A stretch of DNA of 34,385 bases. Origin: an uncultured Bacteroidota bacterium (GTDB taxonomy: Bacteria; Bacteroidota; Bacteroidia; Chitinophagales; LD1). Position 1 is the first letter of the stretch. Each line of letters opens with the position of its first letter. Both the position numbers and the translations under genes were made by a program. The notes beneath the pieces were generated by a model. The model did no database searches and had not been told where the DNA came from. It saw nothing but the letters and a program-made list of their open reading frames with translations. The stretch is taken from NCBI GenBank assembly GCA_903919075.1, contig CAIXGR010000016.1, positions 1 through 34,385 on the forward strand, written 5' to 3'. Below, one piece after another: positions 22,886-32,500 of this stretch.

Positions 22886-24706
22886 ATGAAGAAACTATTA
22901 CTTTTTTTAAGCGCAATCATTCCTTTATCGGCCTACTGTCAGTTCGAATTTCACAACCGAGGAAGCCAGGTTTATGCTCAAAAAGGGGCATTAATTGTAG
23001 TGCAGGGGGCATTTGTAAATGACAGCAGTATTGGGGCTGTAAAAAATGACGGAACTATTGAAGTACAGGGCGATTTTGTGAATTCAAATGGCGCCTCATT
23101 TACCGTTAATACCGATAACACATCTAAAGACCGTGCTGTAAAATTTACCGGTACCGGCACACAAGCTATTAAGGGTTTAATGAACACCGCAGGCACTGCC
23201 AGTTTTTATAATTTAGTGGTAGATAAAGCCACCTCTACTAGTTTGGTGCAAATGCAAGCCGATGCAACAATAGAAGGGTCGCTTGTATTTGGTACCTCTA
23301 CTATTACCTCTACTTATAACCCTAGCAATTTTTATACTAACAACAATCAGAAAGGACTATTCGCAACATATGTTGACACTAATGAATATGTACTTAATGT
23401 ATTAAATGGAAATGTAGATGCTATATCCGGTTATCCGGCTTTAGTAATGAGTGGGGCTCCATCAACCGGTTATATACTTACCAGTGGAATAAAGGGTAGC
23501 GGCAATGGTGGTTTGCAACGCAAAATATCTTCGGCTACCGATTATGATTATCCATTAGGCACAGTTGCGCACGGTTTTAATGCGGTCAAAATGAATTTCA
23601 CCACAATCCCATCAGGCGGTGGCCTTGTAAAAGGCAAATTTAACGATGGTAGCGATAACCCGAATGGCGCCATTGGTACTATAGGAATGGCATGTTTTGG
23701 TTGCACCACAAACAACCCGAATCCTGATAACACCGGCTATAACCGTTTTTTCGAATCTAATCCATGTAATAACGATGCAGCGCAATGGCTGGTTATTGAT
23801 AATGCTTCTATTAAAAATCACGGGTATTGGAGTTTTGCCACAAGCACAAATAACTATGGTTACCTATATTCAGTTGAAGCATTTCCAAACTCATTCTCAT
23901 TGTTAGGCAATATCAGCGATACATGGAGAACTTTGAGATACATTGCTCCATTCGGTTATAATCCTTCAGGAGCTTCTAATAACTGGAGTGCTTTTATTGA
24001 TAGTGTTACCAGCGTTGATGACCTGATGACCTATACCAAAAATACCGGCACATGCTATACTGGCAGTGGTATACCGGGCGGTTCGTATAATGGTTTTGGG
24101 CATTTGGCATTAGGTAAATCTATATCTAATAACGCCTTACCGGTAACCATGTTGTACTTAACTGCTAAAGCCGAAAAAGAATCCATAGTATTAGATTGGG
24201 CCACTGCGGTTGAAATTAACAACAGCGGTTTTGAAGTAGCACGAAGCACCGAAGGCACAAACTTTACTAAAATAGGATGGGTACCCGGCCACAACACTAC
24301 TACCGAAGAACAAGTGTATTCGTATACCGATAATGATGTATTGCCTAATGTAGTTTATTACTATCGTTTGCGCCAGGTTGATAACAACGGCCACAGCGAC
24401 CAATCGAAAGTAGTAAGCGCCGAAGTTACCGGTACCACAACATCATTCACCATTGGCGAATTAACGCCTAACCCTGCCGTTAATAATACCCGAATTGTTG
24501 CCAATAGCGTATCACAAGAGGAGATAAGCGCTAAGGTTTATATATACAATATGGAAGGCAAATTAATGATGAACCAGCTATACACCTTAAACCCAGGCCC
24601 AAACAACATTATGCTTGATTTGACAACACTTACCACCGGCAGCTACTCAGTAACAGTAAAAGCAGCCGGAAACTCGTACAGCAAAATATTGGTGGTTAAT
24701 AAATAG
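22886..24706 (+). CDS. Large T9SS-exported surface protein
   Basis: A 606-residue protein. A signal peptide (MKKLLLFLSAIIPLSAYCQ) is followed by a beta-helix-like N-terminal part with many short valine/glycine repeats (ALIVVQGAFVNDSSIGAVKN, DGTIEVQGDFVNSNGASF). The middle holds a GGLQRKISSATDYDYPLG segment. A fibronectin-like domain at about 420-515 contains LDWATAVEINNSGFEVARS and VVYYYRLRQVDNNG. The last 80 residues are a type A T9SS sorting domain (LTPNPAVNNTR, IYNMEGKLMMNQ, TGSYSVTVKA, SKILVVNK). It is likely displayed on or released from the cell surface; its ligand or substrate is unknown. The start is ATG at 22886. Confidence 0.85.
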   Translation: MKKLLLFLSAIIPLSAYCQFEFHNRGSQVYAQKGALIVVQGAFVNDSSIGAVKNDGTIEVQGDFVNSNGASFTVNTDNTSKDRAVKFTGTGTQAIKGLMNTAGTASFYNLVVDKATSTSLVQMQADATIEGSLVFGTSTITSTYNPSNFYTNNNQKGLFATYVDTNEYVLNVLNGNVDAISGYPALVMSGAPSTGYILTSGIKGSGNGGLQRKISSATDYDYPLGTVAHGFNAVKMNFTTIPSGGGLVKGKFNDGSDNPNGAIGTIGMACFGCTTNNPNPDNTGYNRFFESNPCNNDAAQWLVIDNASIKNHGYWSFATSTNNYGYLYSVEAFPNSFSLLGNISDTWRTLRYIAPFGYNPSGASNNWSAFIDSVTSVDDLMTYTKNTGTCYTGSGIPGGSYNGFGHLALGKSISNNALPVTMLYLTAKAEKESIVLDWATAVEINNSGFEVARSTEGTNFTKIGWVPGHNTTTEEQVYSYTDNDVLPNVVYYYRLRQVDNNGHSDQSKVVSAEVTGTTTSFTIGELTPNPAVNNTRIVANSVSQEEISAKVYIYNMEGKLMMNQLYTLNPGPNNIMLDLTTLTTGSYSVTVKAAGNSYSKILVVNK

Positions 24707-24732
24707 AGGTTTGGCGTAGGTTGAATAAAGCT

Positions 24733-25938
24733 TTAATCACCAGGTACAACTTCTGCATCTTGCTCACTTATAATATCAACATTTTTCTTTTTGTTTGATA
24801 TCATTAGGCCGAACATCATTATTAATGCGCTTAATATAATTACCTGAATTATTAAAGACCTGTTCACTAGTGCAATGCTATGCGCCGGTTCAATGGAGAG
24901 AAATAATAGAATGGTAATAAGCCCCCTCGGTGCTACAAATAGTAAAGGTTTTAGTGGAAGCATCGATAGCTTTAGCTGTAGTGCACGGAAAAAGAAGATG
25001 ACCATCACAATTAGGAAAGCCCAAAGAAGAGTTTCCGTATTTAAAATTTCTGATGTTTCAAGCAGGTAGCCAAACAACATGAAGAATAATGCCCGAACCA
25101 AAAATGCTGCTTCAAAAGTAAGTTCTTTAAATTTCTGAACTTCTCTGTTTAATATCTCAGGCCTGAATTTTTCAATCCATTTAAACCGCTTTAACTCATC
25201 AAGATTGCCGATAAATAAACCGAAAAGCAGAATAAAAATAAGAGCAGGCAAATGGTATATTTTCGAAACCTCATATATTAATATTACCAGCAACGTTATA
25301 GGAACAAACTTTACATGGTGGTCTATTTTGCTTAATAAAAACGAAAGCCCGATAGTAGCTACAAAAGAAACTACCAAAATAACCAGTAGCTGCAAGCCGA
25401 AATGCCCTAACGAATGAGTGTCAAGCGTATCGTTTAAAGCAATGAAATTGAAAAACAAAACCCCTATAATATCCGAAAAACTACTCTCGTAAATTACAAA
25501 CTCCTTATCCCGTAATGTAATATTTCTTACACTCGGAATAGCAATAGCACTGCTTATAACACAAAACGGTATTGCATTTATTAAACTGCTTTTAAATGGC
25601 GAAAGCCCCCATGCATGTAACACATAGGCAAATAAAAATGCCGTTGCGCCCATTGTAAATAAAACACCCAAAAAGGTTTTTCCAATTACTTTCCCTTTCG
25701 AGCTATTCAATTCAAGTTCTAATGAACCTTCAAGAACTATTAGAATAAGCCCTATGCTGCCTAACTCTGGAAGAATAGGAGAAAGGTCTGGTAGATTGAT
25801 GTGCAGTACGGTGGTGGCTTGTTTAACCGCCCACCCCGTAAGCAGCAAAAGTATTACCGATGGAATCTTGGTTTTTGACGAAGTAAGGTCAAAAACATAC
25901 GCGATTAACAGTAAAACACTTAAAGTTATTATAACCAT
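24733..25938 (-). CDS. Cation/proton antiporter (CPA family)
   Basis: A 401-residue inner-membrane protein with about eleven to thirteen hydrophobic segments. The motif YESSFSDIIG at residues 150-159 places an acidic residue (Asp156) where CPA1 Na+/H+ exchangers have the ion-binding ESLFND motif. VILLLLTGWAVKQ and LGSIGLILIVLEGSLEL are the usual N-terminal helices. It likely exchanges Na+ or K+ for H+. The C-terminus is short and polar (from NKKKNVDI), with no regulatory domain. It converges on the T9SS protein gene 26 bases away. The ion cannot be told from sequence. Confidence 0.82.
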   Translation of the reverse strand: MVIITLSVLLLIAYVFDLTSSKTKIPSVILLLLTGWAVKQATTVLHINLPDLSPILPELGSIGLILIVLEGSLELELNSSKGKVIGKTFLGVLFTMGATAFLFAYVLHAWGLSPFKSSLINAIPFCVISSAIAIPSVRNITLRDKEFVIYESSFSDIIGVLFFNFIALNDTLDTHSLGHFGLQLLVILVVSFVATIGLSFLLSKIDHHVKFVPITLLVILIYEVSKIYHLPALIFILLFGLFIGNLDELKRFKWIEKFRPEILNREVQKFKELTFEAAFLVRALFFMLFGYLLETSEILNTETLLWAFLIVMVIFFFRALQLKLSMLPLKPLLFVAPRGLITILLFLSIEPAHSIALVNRSLIIQVIILSALIMMFGLMISNKKKNVDIISEQDAEVVPGD

Positions 25939-25992
25939 TAATGGTAATAATAATCATATTAAGCCTTACTTTTAGCAGAGATTAGAAAGTAG

Positions 25993-26042
25993 GCACAAGA
26001 ATGCTAACCCGCAGGCTTGCGCTGCATTCTTGTGCAGTTAGC
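25993..26042. repeat. Palindromic element before the methyltransferase gene
   Basis: A perfect 12-base inverted repeat, GCACAAGAATGC (25993-26004) and GCATTCTTGTGC (26024-26035), with a 19-base loop. A second pair, GCTAAC (26003-26008) and GTTAGC (26037-26042), overlaps it, so two alternative hairpins can form. It resembles a dispersed REP-like unit. Confidence 0.65.
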
Positions 26043-26063
26043 TTATTTTCACTACATTATTTT

Positions 26064-26675
26064 ATGGGGTCATTAGATGAGTTAAGTATTCCAAACGTAA
26101 GCAATTGGAAGGTTTTAGATTTGGGATGCGGTATGCCTCCTCAATGTTGGTTATATTGGTATGGGAAATATAAATTTCACAGCTTTACCGGAATTGATAA
26201 AAACCTATTACCCGATACGCCATATAATTTGTCAAATTATAAAGAAAGTCAGGACTATAATGACTGGAAAAACGATGTAAAAAGTCAATGCAATATAGAG
26301 GGCGAAGAAGAATTTAGCAGGAGATTTCAGCTACAAGAAAAGCGGATAGAGGAATTTATCCAACAGGAAACTACATTAGATTTTGACTTGGTAATAATTC
26401 ATAATTCGCTTCAATTTCTTTTAAGGAACGATGCTGAAATTTTACTTAAGCAAATCTATGATAAATTGAAGCCCGGAGCTATCATATCGTTAATCATAAC
26501 CTCTCAACATTGGAAAAAAAGATACGGCTCTATAGTTGAATTTGTTTTGAGAGACGATGAGGTAAATAGATTTGTATCTCCCTTTACTCTTATCTTTCCC
26601 CCAAAAAAAATTTATGAAAACGACGAATATCTAATGCTTAAACTAAAAAAGGAAGAAGTGATTTCAGTTGTATAA
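26064..26675 (+). CDS. Class I SAM-dependent methyltransferase
   Basis: About 203 residues. Motif I is WKVLDLGCGMPP (residues 15-26), motif II FTGIDKN (41-47), and DFDLVIIHNSLQFLL fits motif IV, followed by LKPGAIISLII. These are the landmarks of the Rossmann-like methyltransferase fold; the substrate is unknown. ATG 26064 is preferred to ATG 26001 because the upstream 21 codons overlap the palindromic element at 25993-26042, giving an unlikely N-terminus. The protein is short for a stand-alone enzyme but all core motifs are present. Confidence 0.72.
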   Translation: MGSLDELSIPNVSNWKVLDLGCGMPPQCWLYWYGKYKFHSFTGIDKNLLPDTPYNLSNYKESQDYNDWKNDVKSQCNIEGEEEFSRRFQLQEKRIEEFIQQETTLDFDLVIIHNSLQFLLRNDAEILLKQIYDKLKPGAIISLIITSQHWKKRYGSIVEFVLRDDEVNRFVSPFTLIFPPKKIYENDEYLMLKLKKEEVISVV

Positions 26676-26685
26676 TACCCCAATT

Positions 26686-26728
26686 GTCCGCAGTCTGAAG
26701 CCAAGCGTGCGCACAGCCAACTACGGAC
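26686..26728. repeat. Imperfect inverted repeat downstream of the methyltransferase
   Basis: GTCCGCAGT (26686-26694) and ACTACGGAC (26720-26728) pair with one mismatch around a GC-rich loop that itself contains GTGCGCAC. It stands in an otherwise AT-rich gap and is probably another REP-like unit. Confidence 0.5.
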
Positions 26729-26746
26729 GTATCAGCATTAAACAAA

Positions 26747-26782
26747 AAAAGTCCAAACATCTCTGCTTGAACTTTTCTTTAA
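26747..26782 (+). terminator. Intrinsic terminator, probably bidirectional
   Basis: AAAAGTCCAA (26747-26756) pairs with TTGAACTTTT (26767-26776) apart from one wobble, around a ten-base loop, and is followed by CTTTAAATATATTTTT. On the other strand the stem is followed by a T run. It lies between the convergent methyltransferase and FGE-sulfatase-fold genes and would end both. Confidence 0.6.
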
Positions 26783-26799
26783 ATATATTTTTAGTCTAA

Positions 26800-27636
26800 T
26801 TAATCTCTTGCAAGGCGTATACCCACATCATCATCCTTAGCGTCCGATGGGTAACGGTCGCGGCAAATAGTGCGGCCCTGGTTTACTTCACTCCACCATG
26901 AACCACCACGCACTGCACGGTAAGCACCGGTGCGCGGGCCCACTGGGTTATCCGAAGGGCTGCTGGTATAATATTTTTCATCAAACCAATCCGAACACCA
27001 CTGAAACACGTTACCGCTCATATCATACAAACCAAGCTCATTAGGCTTCTTTTGGCCCACCGGGTGGCTTTGCTTGCTGCTATTCTTATCATACCAGGCA
27101 ACTTCATCCGGGTTATTGCTTCCCGAAAATTTATAGCCATGGCTTTTATTTCCTCCGCCTGCTGCATATTCCCATTCTGCTTCGGTAGGTAAGCGGTAAT
27201 TTCTACCGGTTATTTGGTTCAACTTATTAATAAACACCTGCGCATCGTACCAGCTTATGTTTTCAACCGGGCAATCAGCACACGCTTTCGAAAACCAAGG
27301 GGTTTTACCGGTTACGGCTTCCCATTCTTTTTGGGTTACATCATACTTGTTCAGGTAAAAACTGCTTATGCTTACTTTGTGGCTTGGTTTTTCCCAATAG
27401 TAGCAGGCGCTGTCTTGCTCATTAACGCAGCCCATCACAAAAGTACCGGCTGGTATATTTATCATGTTAGCTTCAATTTCCTGAATTACTTCCGTTGGCA
27501 CAGGTTTAACTTCGCCGGGCCTGGTAAGCGGCTTACTGGCGGTTTTAGCATCAGGTGCAGCATTGGGTGTTTTTACCTGTCCGAAAACGGAAACAGTAAA
27601 AAGCAATCCTAATATGGGTAGGTGAATTTTTTTCAT
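26800..27636 (-). CDS. Secreted FGE-sulfatase (SUMF1) domain protein, catalytic cysteines missing
   Basis: A 278-residue protein from ATG 27636, which is followed by a good signal peptide (KKIHLPILGLLFTVSVFGQ); the frame extends further upstream but without such a signal. The domain from about residue 58 shows MINIPAGTFVMG, FYLNKYDVTQKEWEAV, YRLPTEAEWEYAAGGG, GLYDMSGNVFQWCSDW and AYRAVRGGSWW, all typical of the formylglycine-generating enzyme fold. In true enzymes two copper-binding cysteines follow the RGGSW segment; here it reads RGGSWWSEVNQGRTICRDRY, so that pair is not conserved. It is therefore probably a binding or structural member. GldK/PorK of the T9SS share this fold, but the lack of a lipobox and of gld neighbours speaks against GldK. 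Confidence 0.85.
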   Translation of the reverse strand: MKKIHLPILGLLFTVSVFGQVKTPNAAPDAKTASKPLTRPGEVKPVPTEVIQEIEANMINIPAGTFVMGCVNEQDSACYYWEKPSHKVSISSFYLNKYDVTQKEWEAVTGKTPWFSKACADCPVENISWYDAQVFINKLNQITGRNYRLPTEAEWEYAAGGGNKSHGYKFSGSNNPDEVAWYDKNSSKQSHPVGQKKPNELGLYDMSGNVFQWCSDWFDEKYYTSSPSDNPVGPRTGAYRAVRGGSWWSEVNQGRTICRDRYPSDAKDDDVGIRLARD

Positions 27637-27761
27637 ATTAACAAATATATAGTTCAGGTGTGGTAATACAAAGAAATTGGGTTTAGGGTCAAGTTTTGTT
27701 TTGCACATAGTTAATTGGATAAGGTGCTTAAAAGGGCACTAATTATCTTGTTTAGTATTAA

Positions 27762-28172
27762 TCAGCTTTGCGTTTGCAATATATGCGGCTCAACTGGGGG
27801 TGTCATAGCCTTCTCATTTTCAGCTTTTCTTGTTTTCGGAAAATGTAGAATATAAAACATAGCTACAACAATAATGCCGGCACTAAAAAAAATCATAGCA
27901 TAAGGCCTAAGGCTGTCGCTGTAAAAAAACTCGCCAGTCATCCAGGTAGCATTGGCGCTAATCCACAAACAAACACCTATATTATGAAACAGGTCCGAAA
28001 TATTATGTCTCGATTTCCATGCTAAATGAATAGCTACTATTAATGTAGGTATAATCATTAACATGCCCGCCACCCTCCAACTTGCTACCCAACACGCATC
28101 TTTAACTAGCCACAATGCAATGTGCAAATTTTCATACTCCCGTATATTGTTGAATAAACCTTTCTTTTCCAT
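27762..28172 (-). CDS. Membrane protein, unknown function
   Basis: A 136-residue protein with three or four hydrophobic segments (about residues 34-52, 65-80 and 88-108 are clearest), an aromatic-rich first third (LWLVKDACWVASWRVAG) and a polar C-terminus. ICLWISANATWMTGEFF-like sequence with several Trp is typical of small membrane proteins seen in Bacteroidota, but I do not know a function. The start is ATG at 28172. Confidence 0.7.
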   Translation of the reverse strand: MEKKGLFNNIREYENLHIALWLVKDACWVASWRVAGMLMIIPTLIVAIHLAWKSRHNISDLFHNIGVCLWISANATWMTGEFFYSDSLRPYAMIFFSAGIIVVAMFYILHFPKTRKAENEKAMTPPVEPHILQTQS

Positions 28173-28619
28173 AAGTTAAAGGGGCAATATTTTTGATATT
28201 ATTTTTAAAGAATACGTTTTTAATGTAACTTGTTCTGTAAAGCATTTTATTGCTTTTTCAAATAAATTTCATCTTCTCAGTATTGTTTTACGGAAAGTTT
28301 CACAAACTGTTTGCTTTTTAGCATTGAAATAGTAAAAGAGTTTTTGTATACCCCTGATATTATAGATAATTACTGCTGTTTTTATTTCTTATACCTTTTA
28401 TAATACACCCGCCACCTTTACAGCAACATATTGAAAATCATTTTTATAAGTTAAGGCTGCTTACAAGCTTCAAGTTGTTCAATGGCACTTTTAAAAACAT
28501 ATATATACAAGCAGCCGCAAATAATTTACACGAATTGACAACTTATTTATACAGTTAGCGTAGAATGAAGGACTAAAAATCTTGTATCACAATTTTTATT
28601 CTAGAAATAAAGCCCAACT
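28173..28619. other. AT-rich divergent intergenic region
   Basis: 447 bases without a supported gene, RNA or repeat. It must hold the promoters of the two divergent genes; I could not place a convincing TTG/TAnnTTTG pair. Confidence 0.5.
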
Positions 28620-29261
28620 ATGGATCTTACAGCTAAAGAGGAAGCCGAGAAATTCCTGAACGATCCGGAAATAAATATATGGATTGACAAATACGATGAT
28701 GTATTTGCCGAGTACGATTCACGCCCGTTTGCACAACGTGCGCTTTCCGATGATTTTTTAAAAGGAGTTCGCAAAATGATAAGCGAAAAACCTATTGGCG
28801 CTATTGAGCTAAAATTTAATGTGCTGGGCGATGAAAGAAACCCCGATTCGGAAGTTGTAATCATTAATAAGCTTAATCAGCATTTTAAGAATATTGCGCA
28901 GTTATTAAAAGAAGAGGAGAAGCAAACACTGCATAAAGGTTATATGCTTATGTTGGCAGGCTTTGCGCTTATGATATTTCTTGTTTTCTTAGGCAATTTG
29001 GCTGCAAAAGCAGCATATATCAGCGGCATTTCTTCAATGCTTGAGCCGGTGGGTTGGTTTATGACCTGGACCGGTTTGGATAATGTTTTCCAAAATTCGC
29101 GTAAAAACAAATCTGCTCTCGATTTTCATTCAAGAATGGCTTATGCAGAAATCACTTTCTCAACACTCGAAACTGAAACACCCGAGTTAGATGCTAATAA
29201 TATTGCATCACGTCAAAAAGTAGCTATTCCGGTTGATAATAATAATTTAAGAGTAGCTTAG
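28620..29261 (+). CDS. Unknown protein with one or two membrane segments
   Basis: A 213-residue protein with a charged soluble N-terminal part of about 105 residues (AEKFLNDPEINIWIDKYDDV, RKMISEKPIGAIELKFNVLG), then a hydrophobic segment (LMLAGFALMIFLVFLGNLAA, about 113-132) and a second weaker one (ISSMLEPVGWFMTWTGL). The C-terminus is polar. The IELKFN and RMAYAEITFSTLE pieces suggest a beta-rich soluble domain. I do not recognise a family. The start is ATG at 28620. Confidence 0.72.
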   Translation: MDLTAKEEAEKFLNDPEINIWIDKYDDVFAEYDSRPFAQRALSDDFLKGVRKMISEKPIGAIELKFNVLGDERNPDSEVVIINKLNQHFKNIAQLLKEEEKQTLHKGYMLMLAGFALMIFLVFLGNLAAKAAYISGISSMLEPVGWFMTWTGLDNVFQNSRKNKSALDFHSRMAYAEITFSTLETETPELDANNIASRQKVAIPVDNNNLRVA

Positions 29262-29286
29262 GTTTTCGATAACAAGTCAATCTGGT

Positions 29287-29350
29287 AAAACCTTATAATC
29301 ATCTATCGCCGCAATGCGGAATGTAGAATAAATTATGAGGTTTTATTATA
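29287..29350 (+). terminator. Candidate terminator hairpin
   Basis: AAAACCTTATAAT (29287-29299) pairs with ATTATGAGGTTTT (29332-29344) with one wobble. An inner hairpin CCGC-AAT-GCGG (29309-29319) lies in the loop and ATTATAATATATT follows. It sits 26 bases after the preceding stop codon and well before the SprB-repeat gene, so it likely ends the upstream transcript. Confidence 0.5.
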
Positions 29351-29553
29351 ATATATTCTCACCCGGTTTTGTAAAGGTTACACAAAATTACCTGGCTTAT
29401 AAAGCGCTTACAATATGCTGATAATCAATTACTTGACTTTCTGTGTATTTAATCTCTTTCTATATGCAACCTTCACAAACAAAATGCGTAAAATAAATAT
29501 CAAACGAGTATAACAGCGGGAATTTGGATCTCAAGAAAATTGGAACCTTCGAT

Positions 29554-32500
29554 ATGAAAAGAAAATTACAAATAGTTGTGTTACTAACACTTCTTTTTGT
29601 TTCAACACCTTTGGTAAAGGCAGCAAATGCTTTTCCGGTGCTGGTAAGCCAAACCGGCCCTTGCCCTGGAGGCACTACCGGAAATATAAGTTTAACACCA
29701 ACCGGTGGCACTGCACCCTTCACATTTCATTGGAACGACGGTAGCCCATTGCAAAATCGTACAAATCTATCCACCGGAAATTACGCTGTTACTATTACTG
29801 ATAACACCGGTGCTATCGATACATTCTCGTTTAATATTTCGGTTCCCGCAGCATATCATTTTACTAAAAGCATTGTTAACGAAAAATGTGGTGGGCAAAA
29901 TATTGGTTCAGTTACATTTAATGTAACCGGTGCCACTGCTCCATATACTTTCTCGTGGAATAACGGCGATACAACTCAAAACCTGGCCCACCTTACCGCT
30001 GCCGTTTATTACGTTACCGTTACCGATGCACACGGTTGCTCAGCTATTGATTCAGCAAATGTAACCCAGCCGCCGGGCGTAGGAATTAATGCCAGTATTA
30101 CGAATGCTTCATGTGGTGCCAATAACGGTTCGGCAAGTTTAACGGTTCTATACGGCAACCCCGCTTATACTTATTTGTGGAATGATGGCGATACTGCTCA
30201 AAACAGAACAGGTCTCGCGGCCGGTACATACACTATAACCGTTACCGATTCTATAGGCTGCTCTGCTTCGGCTACCGAGGTAATCCCGCAATCGCCGGGT
30301 AGTATGAGTGTTAATTCAACTTCAACCCAGCCTTCATGTTTTGGAGGCAACAATGGTTCTATTAATATAACTTCTGTTGTAGGTAGTACCGGCCCCTTTT
30401 CTTATTTTTGGAATGACAGTACAACGTCGCCTAACAAAACAGGCCTCTTTGCAGGTTCATATACTGTAACAATTACCTCGGGTACCGGGTGCACAATTTC
30501 CTCCAGTTTTAATATATCTCAACCCACTCAAATTAATGTAACACTTACACCTATTTCGCTAACTTGCTACGGCAGTGCAAACGGAGGTATTACCACCTCA
30601 GTAAACGGTGGAACGCCAAGCTATCATTACAATTGGGGTGGTGGTATTACATCCCAAAACCGTATTAATCTGCCATCGGGTAATTATACCGTAACTGTTA
30701 CAGATAATAAAGGCTGTGCCGATACCGCCAGTGTATTTGTAGACCAGCCAACACAGGTCAATGTTAATGTTACTTCTACCGGCATAACTTGTGCTGGTGG
30801 GCCTTCAGGTTCAGTTACTGCAAACGCTTCAGGTGGTGCTGGTGGTTATAGCTACTGGTGGGGTGCGGGTGTTACTACACAAACCAAATCAAACGTTAAC
30901 GCAGGTACTTATACAGTAACAGTAACCGATGCAAACGGTTGCACCGCATCTGCAAGTGGTACGGTTGCCGCATACACACCGGTAAGCTTATCAAGTACAC
31001 AAGTAAATAATATATGTTACGGAACAAGCCTTGGTTCAATAAACTTAATCCCGAATAATGGCGCTGGTCCATTCTCATATATTTGGAATACCGGCGACAC
31101 TACAAAAAATATTGATTCGCTGGCTGCGGGGACTTACAGTGTTACAGTTACCGATGCCCATACATGCACCGCCTCAAAATCGGTTACCATTACCCAATCT
31201 TCTTTTCCAATAACAGTTAACTCAACTATTGCAGATGTTATTTGCCATGGAGATAGCAGCGGTGCTATTATTATTTCGCCTATCAACGGTAATCCCCCAT
31301 ATAATTATTTATGGAATGATGGCTCAACTTTTAAAACTCTCTCCAACCTGCCAATAGGTAATTATAGTTTAACTGTTACCGATAACTCGGGTTGCTCGGC
31401 GGGAATGACTTTTACTATTACCCAACCGCAGGCAATTACCATCAATCATACCGATAACAACATCACCTGTTTCGGAACGAATAATGGTAAAATACAATTA
31501 GGTGTTACCGGTGGTTATGCACCTTACACATATGCTTGGTCAGATGGACCTACTACACAAAACAGATCTAATCTTGCTGCTGGAACATATATTGTTACCG
31601 TTAGCGATCACTATGGCTGTAAGGCTGAAGATACTTCGGTTATTATTCAACCCGGAAAAGTTATTATTGACACCACCGTAACTAACGTAGACTGCTACGG
31701 AGCTAATACCGGTGCAGTAAATTTAGTAGTAAGCGGCGGAACAAGCCCTTATACTTATAATTGGGGCGGAGGAATTACAACACCAAACAGGCTTAATCTT
31801 ACTTCAGGAACTTATCATGTAACCGTAACCGATAATGCAGGATGCACTGCTACTAATTTAGCAATTGTAAGCCAGCCCTCGGCCCCGCTAAATATAACTT
31901 CAACAGTTATCAACGCAACTTGTAGCGGGGGTAATAATGGAGCGATTAATTTGAATGTAACTGGTGGCACTACACCATATAGTTTTAATTGGGGTGGGGG
32001 AGTTGTCTCTCAAAACTTAAGCAATCTTTCATCAGGAACTTATATTTTAAATGCAAGTGATAATGCCGGTTGTTTTGTTGTCGATACTTTCACGGTATCG
32101 CAGGCCACTACTTTAAATGTATCGGCTGTGGTGGTTAATGCCGGTTGTAATGGTGCTGCCGGTGGTAGTGTTACACTTACGGTAACAGGTGGTGCACCCA
32201 ATTATACATATGATTGGGGTGGGGGAATTACATCGCAAAACAGAACAAACTTAATTGCAGGAACATACACCGTAACCGTAACAGATAATGCAGGTTGTTC
32301 AAAAATAGTTTCTTCAACAGTAACCCAATCAGGTAGTATTTCTATATCATCTGTAGTTGCAAATGTAAATTGCTTTGGTGGCAATACCGGTAATATTAAT
32401 ATTACTGTAAGTGGCGGAACTTCACCTTATACATACAATTGGGGTGGAGGAATTACCTCGCAAAACAGAACTAACTTAGCTGCAGGAAGCTATTCAGTTA

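Noticed and set aside
26800-27636. GldK/PorK component of the T9SS
   Set aside because: It shares the FGE fold but lacks a lipobox and has no gldL/M/N neighbours.
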